Below are positions 14,019-27,195 of a stretch of 64,000 nucleotides of DNA, in pieces. Below the pieces are notes generated by a model. The model saw nothing but the letters and a program-made list of their open reading frames with translations, had not been told where the DNA came from and did not search any database. The stretch's first letter is position 1. Every line of letters begins with the position of its first letter. The position numbers and the translations under genes were made by a program. Origin of the DNA: Sacculina carcini. Its lineage: Eukaryota; Arthropoda; Thecostraca; Sacculinidae. The DNA is taken from NCBI GenBank assembly GCA_916048095.2, contig OU696583.1, positions 4,544,750 through 4,608,749 on the forward strand, read 5' to 3'.

Positions 14019-15634
14019 ACCCACACTTACTCACTTGTGTCTTTAGCACTAAAAACACGAACACTGTAGAAGCCGACTAAGGCATTGACTTCTAGCACAG
14101 ACATTGACTTCTAGCACGAAAACGGCCGGGAATTAGAAGCTTTAGCCAACATGCAACGCACGATTTTGTCGTGCATGATTCACTACGAATTGCTGCTACT
14201 TCAAGCTGCCGCGCATTTGAAAAAAGCGATACAACCGTAAACAATAGCAATTCGGCCATCAATTTTATTCTGGACAATGGCGATGCAGGTAGGTTCAAAG
14301 TAGGGGTCAAATAGGTGATTATATTAAATAGGTGATCTACTAAAAAGGAGCACACTGGCAAAATTGGATGTTTATCGTAATCTTTCAAATGTGATGAAAA
14401 CATTATCATGCAACACCGCGACAAAACCACGACTCCCAGATTCAAGGTTTGATAAATGCGTGTAATATGAGGAAAAAATGTATCGTGCCAGTTGCCGGTT
14501 GATTAAAACGGAGAGAAATGAAACGACAAGTCATTGCAGCGAAGAAACGAGAGTAGAAGGTGCGGAGAAATTGATGGGGAAATATCAAAGCTAGCCGCTG
14601 CAAAGAGATACTGGACACAAGATGATGTCTCTGCCACATCGCCATTCGATATTCGCTGAGTGAAACGACCGCCAAACGTTGAATTGATTAAGCAACGTGG
14701 AGGAAGGGGGCGCCAAAACTCCAAGCTGTCCCAGACGCCCGGTTCTAAGCGTATGTCACTGAACACGAGTGTTCTCTTAGAAAAATATCTCTATTTACCA
14801 GTCTGTCCATCCTATCTCTCTCATCAGCTCTAGAAAGAGAGTTGACAAATTCGTACCGACTCTGTCCTTCTCAAGCAGCGACTGATCGACCGGGCAGTTT
14901 GGCAATGCTATAATTCTGGTCACTTCGTCCACTTCTGTGGTCAAGGTGGCGCGGGAGTGACTAATTCCGTGATCAGCACAGCCACTCATAACTGTCGCCA
15001 ATTAACTGCAAGGACACCGGCGCACGCACACACAAATTACATTATATTCATATCGGGCCAACACACACACACACATACAAATGAAATAAGTGATTTTCAT
15101 TAAGAGGGCAAGTTTCTCACAGTAGAATGACCATGCTTCGTTCGCCCACCACGTTTATTTGAAAGTTGGTGTGAGACCTTTCTACTCGCAAAATAATCTC
15201 AACAGCTCGGGGGTTCGTGCGTTATTGTTGTTATCAAGTAATTATTTGTCAATTTCAACTTGCGAAAACTTGTTATCCCCGATGCAATAGTAATTGAAAT
15301 CATAAATTTTGCACGTAGGACAATATTCCTGTATGATTCCTGTGCGAAGCCCCCAACAGTCGGTGCAACGGATCTAGTTTGCCTGTGCCTTGATCGCCGA
15401 CGAAGCGAAATTGTAACAGTTCTGTAACAGTAACAGTTCAGTGGAGCTCCGACACAGTGCAAGCCAGCCAACCATGATTCGACGTCAATGATCCTGTCTG
15501 TATGTTGTGGCAAAGCAGCTTCACAGCCGTCGAATTTGCCAAGCCGAGCATCGGTCTAAGATTCGGCCTCATCAGCAGCTTCCAATATGCGTGCCACAAC
15601 ACTGTTTCTAAATGAGCCAATTACAAACGACTGA

Positions 15635-15872
15635 CAAGGGCGGATCCAGAGTGCAATTTTCGGAGGGGCTGAATTAATATTTATGGGGGGTTGAATCTTG
15701 GGGGCGATCAGTCAAGAAGATGCATGACTATGCGTCTTTGCGATAATGCTTATATCAACAAATTCTTCATAAAAGTGTGATCGCTTGACCTCTTTCAGTG
15801 GAACTCTTGGTTATGAGTTGATAGAAACCCTTTAGGGGCTTCAACCCCTGAGCTGCCCTGGATCCGCCAGTG
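15635..15872. mobile_element. hAT MITE, GGCGGATCC family, copy 1
   Basis: 238 bp with ends CAAGGGCGGATCCAGAGTGC and, inverted, CACTGGCGGATCCAGGG. Flanked by a perfect 8-bp duplication ACGACTGA (15627-15634 and 15873-15880). No coding capacity. Contains GGGGGCGATCAGTCA, shared with the other copies. Confidence 0.92.
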
Positions 15873-15951
15873 ACGACTGACGTCAAACGCCAACTATCGT
15901 TGCCTTGCGCTTTTTTTAGCGAGCGCGGCGAAAGTCAGCATATACGCTGAG

Positions 15952-16176
<225 letters not shown>

Positions 16177-16650
16177 AGCCCGCACGTTTTTCACGTGCAA
16201 TACCTGCTGAGGATAGCCGGGCACAGGCAATCACGCAAAGTGAACCTGCTAAAAAGCAACGACCAAAAACGTGTATGAGAAGTCATATCTCTTCTCAGGT
16301 CTTGCTCACACGCGCTGTCTTGCCCATCTTCTAAGCATCCCGCGCTCTCTCTCTCTCTATCTCTCTTTTTCCCTCTATCTCTTTCTGCATGTCTGTGTCT
16401 GCTTGCTCTCACGGTCGGTGGTCGCCATTAACAGACGTCACAACGGCCAGCGCGTCACGTGGCGTGGCACGATGAGGCCACGCCGCACGCAGCTGCCAGC
16501 AACAGCAATGACCGCGCGGTTTTTCTCGGCTGCTAGCCACTCACTGCCAGATCTGTCGACACTGTATTGTACGTGAACAGCCTGCATATAGCGAAGTACA
16601 ATCATTTCAACTATATGGCTTCTGTAGTCTTCTGCGTGCCTGCGTATCTG

Positions 16651-16897
16651 CAGTGGTGGATCCAGAGTGCAAATTTAGGAGGGGCTGAATAAATTTTGGG
16701 CCGGAAGGGCAGAATTTGGGGGCGATCAGTCATGTACATGTATCATTATGCAACGTATTGGCGATAATGCATATATCAACACATTCTCTAGGAAAATACA
16801 TTTTCTTGACTTCTTTCAGTGAATCTCTTGGTTATGAGAAAATGATAGACACATTTTGGGGAAGGCTTCAGCCCCCTGAACCCCCCTCTGGATCTGC

Positions 16898-16902
<5 letters not shown>
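16651..16902. mobile_element. hAT MITE, GGCGGATCC family, copy 2
   Basis: 252 bp with ends CAGTGGTGGATCCAGAGTGC and, inverted, CACTGGCAGATCCAGAG; same interior as the 15.6 kb copy in the same orientation. The left flank is CGTATCTG but the right end runs straight into (TG)n from its last two bases, so the right target duplication has been lost or overwritten. Confidence 0.88.
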
Positions 16903-16943
<41 letters not shown>

Positions 16944-18130
16944 GTGATAGTGTCAATAGCGCATAGATATGTATTGTGTGTTTGTCACGAGTTTTTGTTG
17001 CGAAGACACATCCCACTCCATCTCTACCACACACGCTGACACTAACACACTCACACACACATACACTCACACACACTCGCATACAAGCCGATAAGCAGGC
17101 GGATGTGCGTGGAAAACTTACGCAGAGTTCATGCAAATGCACAGTCATGTGATCCATTCGTCAATCATAAACCAAGACTTCTGTCGAAGCATACACGCAC
17201 TCTCAATCCCTCTGAACTATCCAAGTGCTCAACGTGTGTGTGTGTGTGTGTGTGTGCGTGTGTTCGTGTGTTTAGTATATGAATGATGACCAGCACACAC
17301 ACACACACACACACATACTCATTGAATGGCAACCGCCTGTGTTTCTGCTGGCATGACGATTTATAACCAGCTGCACACACCCACACCCACACTCATACAC
17401 ACACACATACACACATGAGACTGAATGTCCTCTTGCTACTCAATCAAGTGCATGGTTTATGTGTGTGTGTGTGTGTGTGTAGTGAATGTGTGTGTGTGTG
17501 TGTGTGTGCGTGCATGGTATGCCGTATAATATGTTGTTATAATGGCAATACAACGTGCAATTAGGTGAGAGTAAGGCATGCTGCAACCCGCACTTCATGT
17601 CAACCACACGCACACACACACACACGCACACACGCACACATACACATACACATACACATACACGCACATACACACACACACATACACATACACATACACA
17701 TACACGCACATACACACACACATACATACACATACACATACAGGCACACACACACATACACATTGAGAGTATGATTGTGATGATTGCAGCAGTTTGTAAG
17801 GAGAAATGGTGAAGTGAATCAAGCTGACTAGCTTGTGTATGTGTGTGTATGTGTGTGTGTGTGCGTGTGTGTGCATATTTGTTGGTGTGTACCAGGTGTA
17901 ATTAGTGGTGCAGTGGAGAAGACGGCGTGAGTGCTCGAGGAGAGCTCCACCCCACTATCTCATCTGCCCTCCCCCCACTCCCCACTCACCCGCCCCACTG
18001 CTGGGGGTGGATAGGGTCGAGTGATATGACTGCCATGAGTCACACATACACACACATACACACACACACACATACACACACACACACATACACACACGCA
18101 TACACACACGCACACACACGCACACACACG
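16901..18130. repeat. cluster of GT/CA arrays
   Basis: (TG)n 16901-16941, 17236-17262, 17460-17510; (CA)n with TACACA and CGCACA variants 17609-17765 and 18038-18130. The array at 16901 is fused to the right end of a hAT MITE. Confidence 0.93.
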
Positions 18131-18289
18131 CCAGAGAAAACGATCAATCATGCTACCTCAGCGTGCAACGAACTCAGCTATATATGAATACAGAAACCCA
18201 AATATCGAGTTTGCAAAATAATAAATTGCATATGACTGAATAAACGACGATCTATCTGCCAAACATTCCCATGTAGTGCAGTTGAATTA

Positions 18290-18593
18290 GGTGTTGTTCA
18301 ATTAGATGGTGCCGCTCAATTTTTTCGACTAGCTGGTCGGAATTTTGAGAAGACACGCTAAATTGTATGGATGAAAAAAGAACCACTTGTATGTGTGCAT
18401 ATTAATTTGACAAAATACAAATACAGGGTGATCACTGGTAATTAATCAATAATTCACTAATAATTATCAGTCATAGCTATTGCCAAAAGAGAAGAATTAA
18501 TAAAAGTGACGTTTAATTAGGGGTGCCGTTCTATTAGAGGGTGCCGTTTTATTTTTCAAATGTAGGTGCCGTTCAAATAAATTTTACGGTATA
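18290..18593. mobile_element. GCCGTTCAA-repeat MITE, copy 1
   Basis: AT-rich non-coding element sharing with 35055-35402 the segment CGACTAGCTGGTC next to TTCAATTAGATG, repeated GGTGCCGTT(C/T) motifs, and an end TTTTACGGTATA. The left boundary is estimated. Confidence 0.6.
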
Positions 18594-18698
18594 TGAAATT
18601 GGCGACCTCGTAACTTCTATCGACCAAGCACACGGTTGCTTTGTCAATGTGTACTTGTGCGTGTGTTGACTTCCATATCCGGCGACGAACATGAAGAC

Positions 18699-18787
18699 AT
18701 GCAAAGCGAATGAGAGCAGAAATGAGCGATCATTAGCGAATTCCATAGATGACACGATTTCGACAATGGCTCTGGTTGACGTCAATT
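18699..18787 (-). CDS. possible PH-domain exon of the RhoGEF gene
   Basis: Tentative. Minus-strand open frame after the acceptor CATGTTAG: two bases, then LTSTRAIVEIVSSMEFANDR and SFLLSFALH. It resembles the ECT2 PH-domain strand region, where a Leu-Thr/Ser-x-x-x-x-Val-x-Asp-Ile stretch is followed by an acidic turn and Phe-Ala-Leu. The position, between the DH exons and the terminal exon, is right. The donor used here (CAT|GTCTTC) is poor and the polypyrimidine tract is weak, so the 3' boundary is uncertain; the frame stays open to about 18573. It could be a chance open frame. Confidence 0.3.
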
Positions 18788-19510
18788 CTAACATGGACAT
18801 AAAAGTGCATTTGCATCTCCCTCTGCGCTGGATTATTTGTCCTTGAGATTTTCCTCTGTGCAGGAGATATTTCTGGGAATTATGTGTTAGCTCATTGTTG
18901 TAGAATGTATAAGTTTCTGTATTTGCCAGTGCTCGTTCAAGACAGGCTCATGTTTCTTTGGACAAACAGAACTTATAATGTAAAATTTCGCTAAATATAT
19001 TTATACATCTGTTTCAAAAATATTTCCTATGTATTTTAGGACAATATCAATCGGCTGCTATTAATATAAGTATTTATCCGGAATACTTGTATTAATAAAA
19101 TAACTTTTGTTTTACTTGAGAAAGTGGAAGGAGTAAACCAGCTCAGACAGGCATTCAAAAGTCCCTTGGTTCGACAGGATTAAATATAAGCCGGAAATCA
19201 GGTCCTAGCCATATCGAAAATAAAGGAATAATTTGAATTCCACAGGAAAAAACAAAAAACAAATCCAAAATTTTCATATTGTAGAAACAAAGCTATTTCG
19301 TCGTACAGACACGCTTGAAGTACAATACTCTAGCTGGCGATGAAATGTAGAAAAACGATTTGCGTGATAAATATGAGTTTTGCGTGTAATTATACAAATG
19401 TACCGAGTGGAGATATCTATTATTGTTGACTCACAGTTGATGTGTGTTTGTCAACGCAATTTGTCCGTAGCTCAAATGTGAGCGTGTGTGTGCGTGTAGC
19501 TACGAGTGTA

Positions 19511-19515
<5 letters not shown>

Positions 19516-19586
<71 letters not shown>

Positions 19587-19944
19587 AGCGTGAGTATGTT
19601 TGTGTGTGTGTGTGTGTACTGCAATTACATTACACCTGCATTTTAAAGACAATTACGAATACTGAATTCGTCAACATATTAATATTGCGACCTGGTACGC
19701 ACAGAAAGTGACGGTTAATGCGCCTGTGTATGTGTGTGTATGTGTGTATGTGTGTATGTGGGTGTGTGTGTGTGTGTGTGTATTTGTGTATGTGTGTTGG
19801 TCTGATGTTGCCTCACCTAATGGGTCATTACACATATCGCGTTTGGCTACACACACTTCTCTATATACACACACACACACATACACACACACACACACAC
19901 ACATTCGCGCTCACGGGCATATCAGCTGCGTGTTGCAATCGGCC

Positions 19945-20040
<96 letters not shown>

Positions 20041-20282
20041 CACTCACACATAGACAATGACGCCAGTCGTAAAATTTCGCCGGCTTAGTCTGTTCGATCT
20101 GAGTTGCCAATCACTGCGATCAACGATGAAGATAAATGATGACTGTCCGACACGCTAGCTAGGGTCAACGTCTGCTATTGGTGCTCGTGTGTGTATGTGT
20201 GTGTATGTGTGTGTGTATGTGTGTGTGTGTATGTGTGTGTGTATGTGTGTGTGTGTATGTGTGTGTGTATGTGTGTGTGTAT
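19516..20282. repeat. cluster of GT/CA arrays
   Basis: (GT)n 19516-19619; GT-rich 19722-19797; (CA)n 19868-19905 and 19946-20045; (GT)n with a regular GTATGTGTGTGT pattern 20187-20282. Confidence 0.93.
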
Positions 20283-21060
20283 GAAGAAATTGCGCAGATA
20301 GACTGTTCTGTCGCATATACCTTTATCGGTTGATCTACAAGCCGAGCATCTATCGAACATCCGATGTCCAGATAATTGATGCTACTCAACTGGATTTGGG
20401 ATCTGGCATTCTTTTGGCCGGTACGTGTGCGAGTGTGTATGCCTGTGTGTGTGTGTGCGTGTGTGAGTGTGTGCTGGTGATGGATGGGCTGTATTAAACA
20501 TATGTACCGGTGTGTGAGCTTCATAGCGGTACAAAGGAGCGTTCGCGCGCGCTGTATGATGAAATCTGCGGCGGCAGGAATGTGAGGTAACGCAGTTATT
20601 TGTCAACGCATCATTGCGACAAGTCACACAACAGATACGTGCAACAAGAGCGGTCACAACTCATAACAGACGATTGATATCAGGGAAATGAGAACAAACA
20701 GGACCTGCTGATGATGTTTGGTGTTAAAGGGGCGCCCTGCCTGCTAGGCAAAATGGCGCCACCAAAACAAGACATCTTATAACAAACATACACTTTTACA
20801 AACAAACATGTACTTTGAAATTCAGTCGTATAATCTATAAAATACAGTTGCTCATATGAGTACATCACATGAGAAGGCTACGTTCTAGTGAATTTTGCGT
20901 GAGCGAAGCCACGTGCACGTTTCCGGCATATAATCTCATACATTTTTCATCTCGTATACACGTGATATATGTCAACATAAACCTCCATCTCTGAGCTTTC
21001 AATCTCGCCAACACTGAGTGCACATTCTCATAGATCAGTACAGTACAATAAAGACGACGT

Positions 21061-21321
21061 TGGCGTGAGTGGTGGCGTGAGTGGTGGCGTGAGTGGTGGC
21101 GTGAGTGGTGGCGTGAGTTGTGGCGTGAGTGGTGCCGTGAGTGGTGGCGTGAGTGGTGGCGTGAGTGGTGCCGTGAGTGGTGGCGTGAGTGGAGCCGTGA
21201 GTAGTGGCGTGAGTGGTGGCGTGAGTGGTAGCGTGAGTGGTGGCGTGAGTGGAGCCGTGAGTAGTGGCGTGAGTGGTGGCGTGAGTGGTGGCGTGAGTGG
21301 TGCCGTGAGTGGTGGCGTCAG
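21061..21321. repeat. 12-bp minisatellite, about 21 copies
   Basis: Unit GGTGGCGTGAGT with variants (GGTGCCGTGAGT, GGAGCCGTGAGT, AGTGGCGTGAGT). Because the period is a multiple of three, both strands stay open: Gly-Val-Ser-Gly repeats on the plus strand and Thr-Pro-Pro-Leu repeats on the minus strand. Confidence 0.95.
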
Positions 21322-21432
21322 CAATGATGCCGGAGTTTCACACGTGTCAATCACATATCGCAAATGCCGCGTCTGCAAGCGGCCACCCATTGTGAATAAA
21401 CGACGGGAATTGGGACAGTCGGCGCTGCGGGA

Positions 21433-21435
<3 letters not shown>

Positions 21436-21476
<41 letters not shown>

Positions 21477-22325
21477 TTTGTGAAGGGTTGTCAATAGCTG
21501 TCCTTGTTCTGTCCAGGCCCAGGACCGCCTGTATGTGTATAAACAAGTCCTCTCTCCATTTCACTTGAGCGCAGAACCGCGCGTGAATGTGCGCACTTAT
21601 AACATTATTGTATGAACTTCATGGGATATTTTTGTGCTTCGAGAAAAAGTCATTCAGGGTAGAAAATCATGGTTTTCAAGATGCAAAATATATCTTTCAA
21701 GCCGATATTAATATGATGGCTTTATATAGCCAGTGTTGCTAATAGCATGTTCGAAAATCATTAGAAAGCTATAAGTGCGCTGATATTGCATGCCCCACGA
21801 AACACCCATGATGTGTCAAAACACCACCTGGTTTAATGCTGGATTGTTTCGGAATGTTGTTCAGTGGAAGGAAAAGGCACTCACCTCCACATAACAATTC
21901 ACTACGCGTGAAAACGGGAATATGTTGTTGAATGTGTATAGAATAAAACCGAAATTGAGTAGCATTGAGTATTGAGGCTTCAAATCAAGCAATATTGATT
22001 CAATGACCAATACAATATGTTTCATAAAACGTATCTAATCATATAAGAATAGCAGTTTCATTTTATAAAAAGATTATTTAATGGAACCGAGCGTCTATTG
22101 TTTTGATCATGGTTGATATTGTATGTGTTTGATGATGTTGATATATTCCTAGGTAGCCATAGCAAACAACTGAGTGAATGCATTTCATTATTTTCTGCAG
22201 GTAACCCTCTAGCTACACCACACAGTCAGCCAAACATTCCTTTACTTGTGTGTGTGTGTATGTGTGTGTGTGTGTGTGTGTATGTGTGTGTGTGTGTGTG
22301 TGTTTGTATGTGTGTGTGTGTGTGC
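21436..22325. repeat. (GT)n arrays near 21.4 and 22.3 kb
   Basis: GT at 21436-21480 next to the 12-bp minisatellite, and at 22247-22325. The interval 21.5-22.2 kb is unique AT-rich sequence with nothing recognised. Confidence 0.92.
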
Positions 22326-22680
22326 TGGATTGTGTAGGGCTCAGCGAGATGAACCCACAGTTTCAATTAAACGTTGGCCTTTGTGTTTTTGTCATTGGCT
22401 AATGACAGTGGTCTGTCGATCTAGGCACGTGCACTCGAACACAAACACACAAACACTGGCAGCGTATAATCACCGGCCTCTCATCCATACTTCACACAAC
22501 TACACAACAACCACCTCTCTCAGATGTGAACTCGCTCTTCATATCTCCATCTTCGCTCATGCTCGTATAAACGCACAAGTGTATGTGTGCGCGTGTGTGT
22601 GTGTGATTGTGTAACGAGGAGGTAAGTGGGCAAAGTTTGTGTGTGACCAGCGTAGAATGTTCGGCTTATATGACATGGTG

Positions 22681-22738
22681 CCACCACACACGCCACCACA
22701 CACGCCACCACACACACCACCACACACACCACCACATA
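22681..22738. repeat. 12-bp minisatellite, about 5 copies
   Basis: Unit CCACCACACACG / CCACCACACACA. The first type differs at one base from the reverse complement (CCACCACTCACG) of the 21.06 kb array. Confidence 0.9.
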
Positions 22739-24292
22739 CATCAAGACTGACGCCACCACAGACACCGCCAGACACTTCAAAGGACCGTAAACACACTCAT
22801 ACCCACACCCACGCACACACACACACACGCAAACGTGCCTGCAATCAACTGCAACGTGCATGCATAAACGAGGGCAGACAAACACGCATACACATAGCGG
22901 AATGCATTCGTATATCAGCCGATGACAAGTAAGTGCGTGCCCGTGAAATAGCGAAGCGGAGTAAAGCCAAATATAAATGAGAATGGTGGATAGGAAATGG
23001 ATGGACAGGGCCGGCGCGGTCAACTGGAGGGTGCAGGGCCAATATTGAGAGGTGGACGAGGCAAAAAGCGGCGGTGTGCATTGTGGCTGAGGCGATGTTT
23101 ACGACAACAAAACACGGTCCTGCATTTCGAGCCGGCATAAAACAAGCCGGACATGTTAACTAGCACGCTCGTCCACTGCAGCTCTGCCACCGCGGGGTTA
23201 ATGACCCAACAAGTGGCCTGCTCAAGAAACAACACTGCAAATCACATCACAAATCTCATAGTCCTTAACAGTGTCTCAATAGTCTCAAAAATGTCTCATA
23301 GTCCTCAACAGGAACGAGGGCAGAACTTATCATTGTATTCACTTATATGCAACGATGACAGTCAGTCATTTCGAGAAACACCAGTAAAACGTGCTTGTAT
23401 GCGCATGGCCAAAATATATTATGTGAGGAGAATCTAATGATATTTTAATTGAATTTTGTCTTGTTTTCTCTCAGTTTTTTGGTCGTTTGAAGAAGAATAG
23501 CAGCCCGGCGATATCATTTTCGTTTCTACCTCTGTTTCTTAAGCAAACAGTGCTATCATAATGAGAATGTTTTTTTGCCGTATATAGTTGGCTAAACGTT
23601 CTGTCGATGTAACACAGGCACAGCACTCAATACTCGAACACAAGATCAATATATGTTGACATTTGGTTGGGTATATTGCCAGGATATATTGCGCAGCACA
23701 CACACACACACATAGACCTGCATGACAAGTAGCTTCCATGGAGAGTCCTCCATCGTCTTCCGAATTCCCATTGTGCGGTGCCATCGGGGGCACACCGCTA
23801 GGGCATTATTGCCTATATTGCCCGGCCTTAACTGGCATGCTACCCTCTGGGCCTGATGTGACTGTAGTTGATGTTTACTGCCATCTTTTAGCGGATGGAA
23901 ACCTTGTCGTGTCTTAGTGTGTTGTCGGTTTTTCCACGATTTGAGGAGTGCTGGGTATGGGGGTGGTGTCCACTCCTGTATGGCTGCGGTTCATGCCTTG
24001 CTTTTGCTGTTGTAGTGTATGTATCGTTTGTATTGTGGCATGTCGCGATGTTGATGTATAATGTACAAAAGCACACCGGGTGGGGTTTTGGTTCACTGTT
24101 GGATCCGGGGGTTATATTACCCGCATGGTCTATTTCCCGGATCGGGGAAAGACTGATTTTGGCACGTCGGATGTGAAGTGTTAATGTTCCTATGGTCTTT
24201 CAATTGTATCGTATTTATTATTCACGTCGTAAAACAAATTGTTCGGCACGTGTTGTGTAATAAATTGAAGGAAAACAACAAAAACAAAACAT

Positions 24293-24475
24293 ACACACAT
24301 AGATATACACACACACATATATACACACACACGCACACACACACACACACACAGACACACACACACACACACACAAACATGTACACACACAAACACACAT
24401 ATACACACACATACACACATAGCTACACACGCACACATATACGCACATACACACACACACACACACACATACACT
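24293..24475. repeat. (CA)n array directly upstream of LINE copy A
   Basis: CA with TA, GA and CG interruptions. LINE sequence starts at its end. Confidence 0.93.
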
Positions 24476-26957
24476 CTCGACGCTAAAAACTCGCGACCCA
24501 TGAGAATCGAGTACAGGTCAAAGGAAGCTGTCGACGAAGTGTTGAAAAACACATGGAAGCTGAATGACTATGCCGAATACCGCAACGTATGGATCAAACC
24601 AGACTCTACGTAGAAAGAAAAAGCATTAATCAAAGAAAAACTCAAACAAATGAAGGAAAAAAACGAGAAACTGACAAAGGAAGAAAAAAGGAGCTTCATT
24701 GGAAGTTGGTACACGGAAAAATCAACAAATGGTATCATATGGCAGCAGCGGATGCGAAGGAACAGACAGAAAGGCACACACAAGCTTAATGTACACCAAC
24801 ATTGACGGGTATATGTCGAGTAGATTCGATCTCAATGAATGGAACTGTGTGGAACAAATCCTGAAATTGTTGCTATAGTGGAAACAAAACTCAAAGAAGA
24901 TATTGTAGTTCAAGGCTTGATTCATAGCAGGTATAACATATACAGAAAGAATCAATATGAAAAAGCGGGGAGGGAGTGATGGTGTTGACAAGATACGATA
25001 TTAATGCAAATGTGGTGTTTTTTGGAATGAAGGCGGAATTAATAATGTTAGAGCAAAAACTTTTGGACAGTGTGAAACACTTCATGGCGGTTTATGTGCC
25101 GCCAAAAAGTAGTTCATGGAAGATGAATGAGTTTGAAGAAATGCTCAGTGATACTCTGAACGAGCTATGCTATCTGATGAACAAGTTAAAAAATATAACA
25201 ATTGTAGGAAATATAAGCTGTAAGGACTGGCAAAATGGGAACGCAAACGGATCACCGAACTCATGGAGTTCAAGACTTATGACACTGAAGATATGCCCCA
25301 AGAATAAAAAAATCATACACCAAGAAAAATGTTTGGTTCAACAAAAGATGTGAAAAAGCAAGAGAGGACAAAGAAAAAGCATGGAACATATTGCGAAACA
25401 TAAATACTTATGAGCACTGAAAAGAGTACAAAAGAGCCAGAATCAATTACGTGGAAATAAGACGAGAAGAAACAATGAATTATGAAAAAAGTATAGTTGA
25501 AAAATGTGATAAAGAACCGAGGATGTTCTACAAGTATGTCAACGGAAAGATGAAAAATTACGGGGCATCGAGAGAATTCAACATGAAGGCGAGACCCTTA
25601 CTGAACCAGAGAAAATCTGAGAAATTATGAAATATAAATTTCACACGGTGCTCACTGATCATATGTACAAGCTTACGCCTGGATGAAGTTCCTTCATAAT
25701 GGCAATGTTCGAGCATTGTTTGAATTCACAAAAAGGGTTCGAAAGAGGAGCCATCAAACTACAGGCCTATATCACTGAACAGCGTGATATGTAAAGTGTG
25801 TGAAAAAATTATCAAGGACCAGTGGGTAAAACATCTGGAAAGAGAAAAGGTTTCTGCGTAAACTGGAGTATTGTGGAGGAATACAAGAACCACTATTGAA
25901 ATGGATGAAACATTACTTGACTGATAGAAAAATGAGTACAACTGTGAGGGGAGTGGCTTCTTCGTGGAAGCAGGTGAAAAGTGGGGTGCCACAAGGGTCT
26001 GTGATCAGACCAATAATGTTTCTGATATATATCAATGATATAGCAAACGGTCTGGACACAACCGTTCACCTTTTTGCCGACTATATCAAATTGATGAGAG
26101 TTATAACGAGTATGAGAGTCTGTGAACAATTGCGACGTGACATCGACAAAAATCACGAATGGTGTCGAAATGGTTAATGAGCCTCAACGAAACAAAGTGT
26201 CATGTCATGAAATTTGGCAAATGCGGGAACCATCTTCAACCATCCAGTGTATAGTCCACAGATGGTTGACTATACACTGGGATGCGTCATTCTGAAATAG
26301 GTGGATAAGGAGCGAGACCTTGGCGTGATTATGCAGAATGACCTGTCCCCGCAGGCGCACATTGATGACCTTTTCGCCATGTCGTATGCACATATTTAAA
26401 AAAACGAGAGGATTATTCAACTACATAGATGAGAATATGTTCAGGAAAATCATGATAGCTCTAATAAGGCCAAAAATCGAATACGCAGCAGTAATTTGGT
26501 CTCCACATGAAGTGAGACATATAAAGAAAATAGAAAAGATTCAAAGACTGGCCACAAAATTGGTACCAAACTTGAATAACATGTCTTACGAGGACAGATT
26601 GAGGAAAATTGAATTACACAGGCTTGATGAGAGGAGAGAAAGAGGCGATATAATTGGCATATATAGATGTATAAATGACACAGCCAACACAGACGACATC
26701 GGTTTAGTTTTTCAAGGAAATGTGCGTAGAGGACACTAAAAACTGAGGAAAACACGTTGTCGCAAAGATGTAATAAAGTACAGTTTCCGGTTTAGGAGCG
26801 TAGATAAATGGAACCAATTAGACAGCAAAATAGTTCAAGCTAGAAATTTAAGTTCCTTCAAAAATATGTTAGATACATTATGGAAAAGAGACGGGACAGC
26901 ACGAGCTTAGCTCATATCCTGTAGAACAACTAGGTGAGTACAACTAGGTGAGTACAC
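24476..26957 (+). mobile_element. LINE family 1, copy A (decayed, near full RT length)
   Basis: Non-LTR retrotransposon with many frameshifts and stops. It starts directly at the end of a (CA)n array. In order: a fragment with KLNDYAEYRNVWIKPDST near 24.56 kb; endonuclease-like sequence (VETKLKEDIVVQG, later FMAVYVPPKSS) at about 24.88-25.3 kb; RT fragments YRPISLNSVICKVCEK at 25.76 kb, SGVPQGSV-RPIMFLIYINDI near 26.0 kb, FADYIKLM near 26.07 kb, where the usual FADD has lost its second aspartate, so it would be inactive; and a C-terminal block EYAAVIWSPHEVRHIKKIE-KIQR to 26.74 kb. The 3' end is CAACTAGGTGAGTACAACTAGGTGAGTACACAC, i.e. two tandem tail units running into (CA)n. The jockey/CR1-like clade is inferred from the RT motifs. 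Confidence 0.85.
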
Positions 26958-27195
26958 ACACACACACATATGCTACATGGGTCACCAAACCTTCAGGGGA
27001 GACACAATAGACCAACAAAGGGCTATAAAGGTGTTGTGTGTGATGTTCTTTTTGACTATGCATACACATTGTATACTGAATATAAATGCGTTCAAGATAC
27101 GTTTGGCGATATAATAATGTGACTGTTGTGCAATATTGGTAACGTAGTGGTTTGATATTATGTATAACTATGTACTTATTATGGATACTTTCTTT

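Noticed and set aside
14795..15001. Minus-strand 68-codon frame with PNCPVDQSLLEKDRVG as a PH exon
   Set aside because: AG and GT sites exist by chance around it, but the sequence does not match any PH strand and the phase cannot be fixed.
20175..20524. Minus-strand stretch SQIQLSSINYLDIGCSIDAR as a possible PH-domain exon
   Set aside because: Only a vague resemblance, no usable acceptor, and embedded between CA arrays.
21028..21568. Open frames of 167 (plus) and 178 (minus) codons with GVSG or TPPL repeats
   Set aside because: Both exist because the minisatellite unit is 12 bp. The minus-strand part YVIDTCETPASLLT at first looked like a DH-PH linker, but it runs into the minisatellite with no donor site.
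22639..22932. Plus-strand frame ending at a GTAAGT donor-like site (22929)
   Set aside because: Most of the frame is minisatellite and CA repeat; a donor alone is not enough for an exon.
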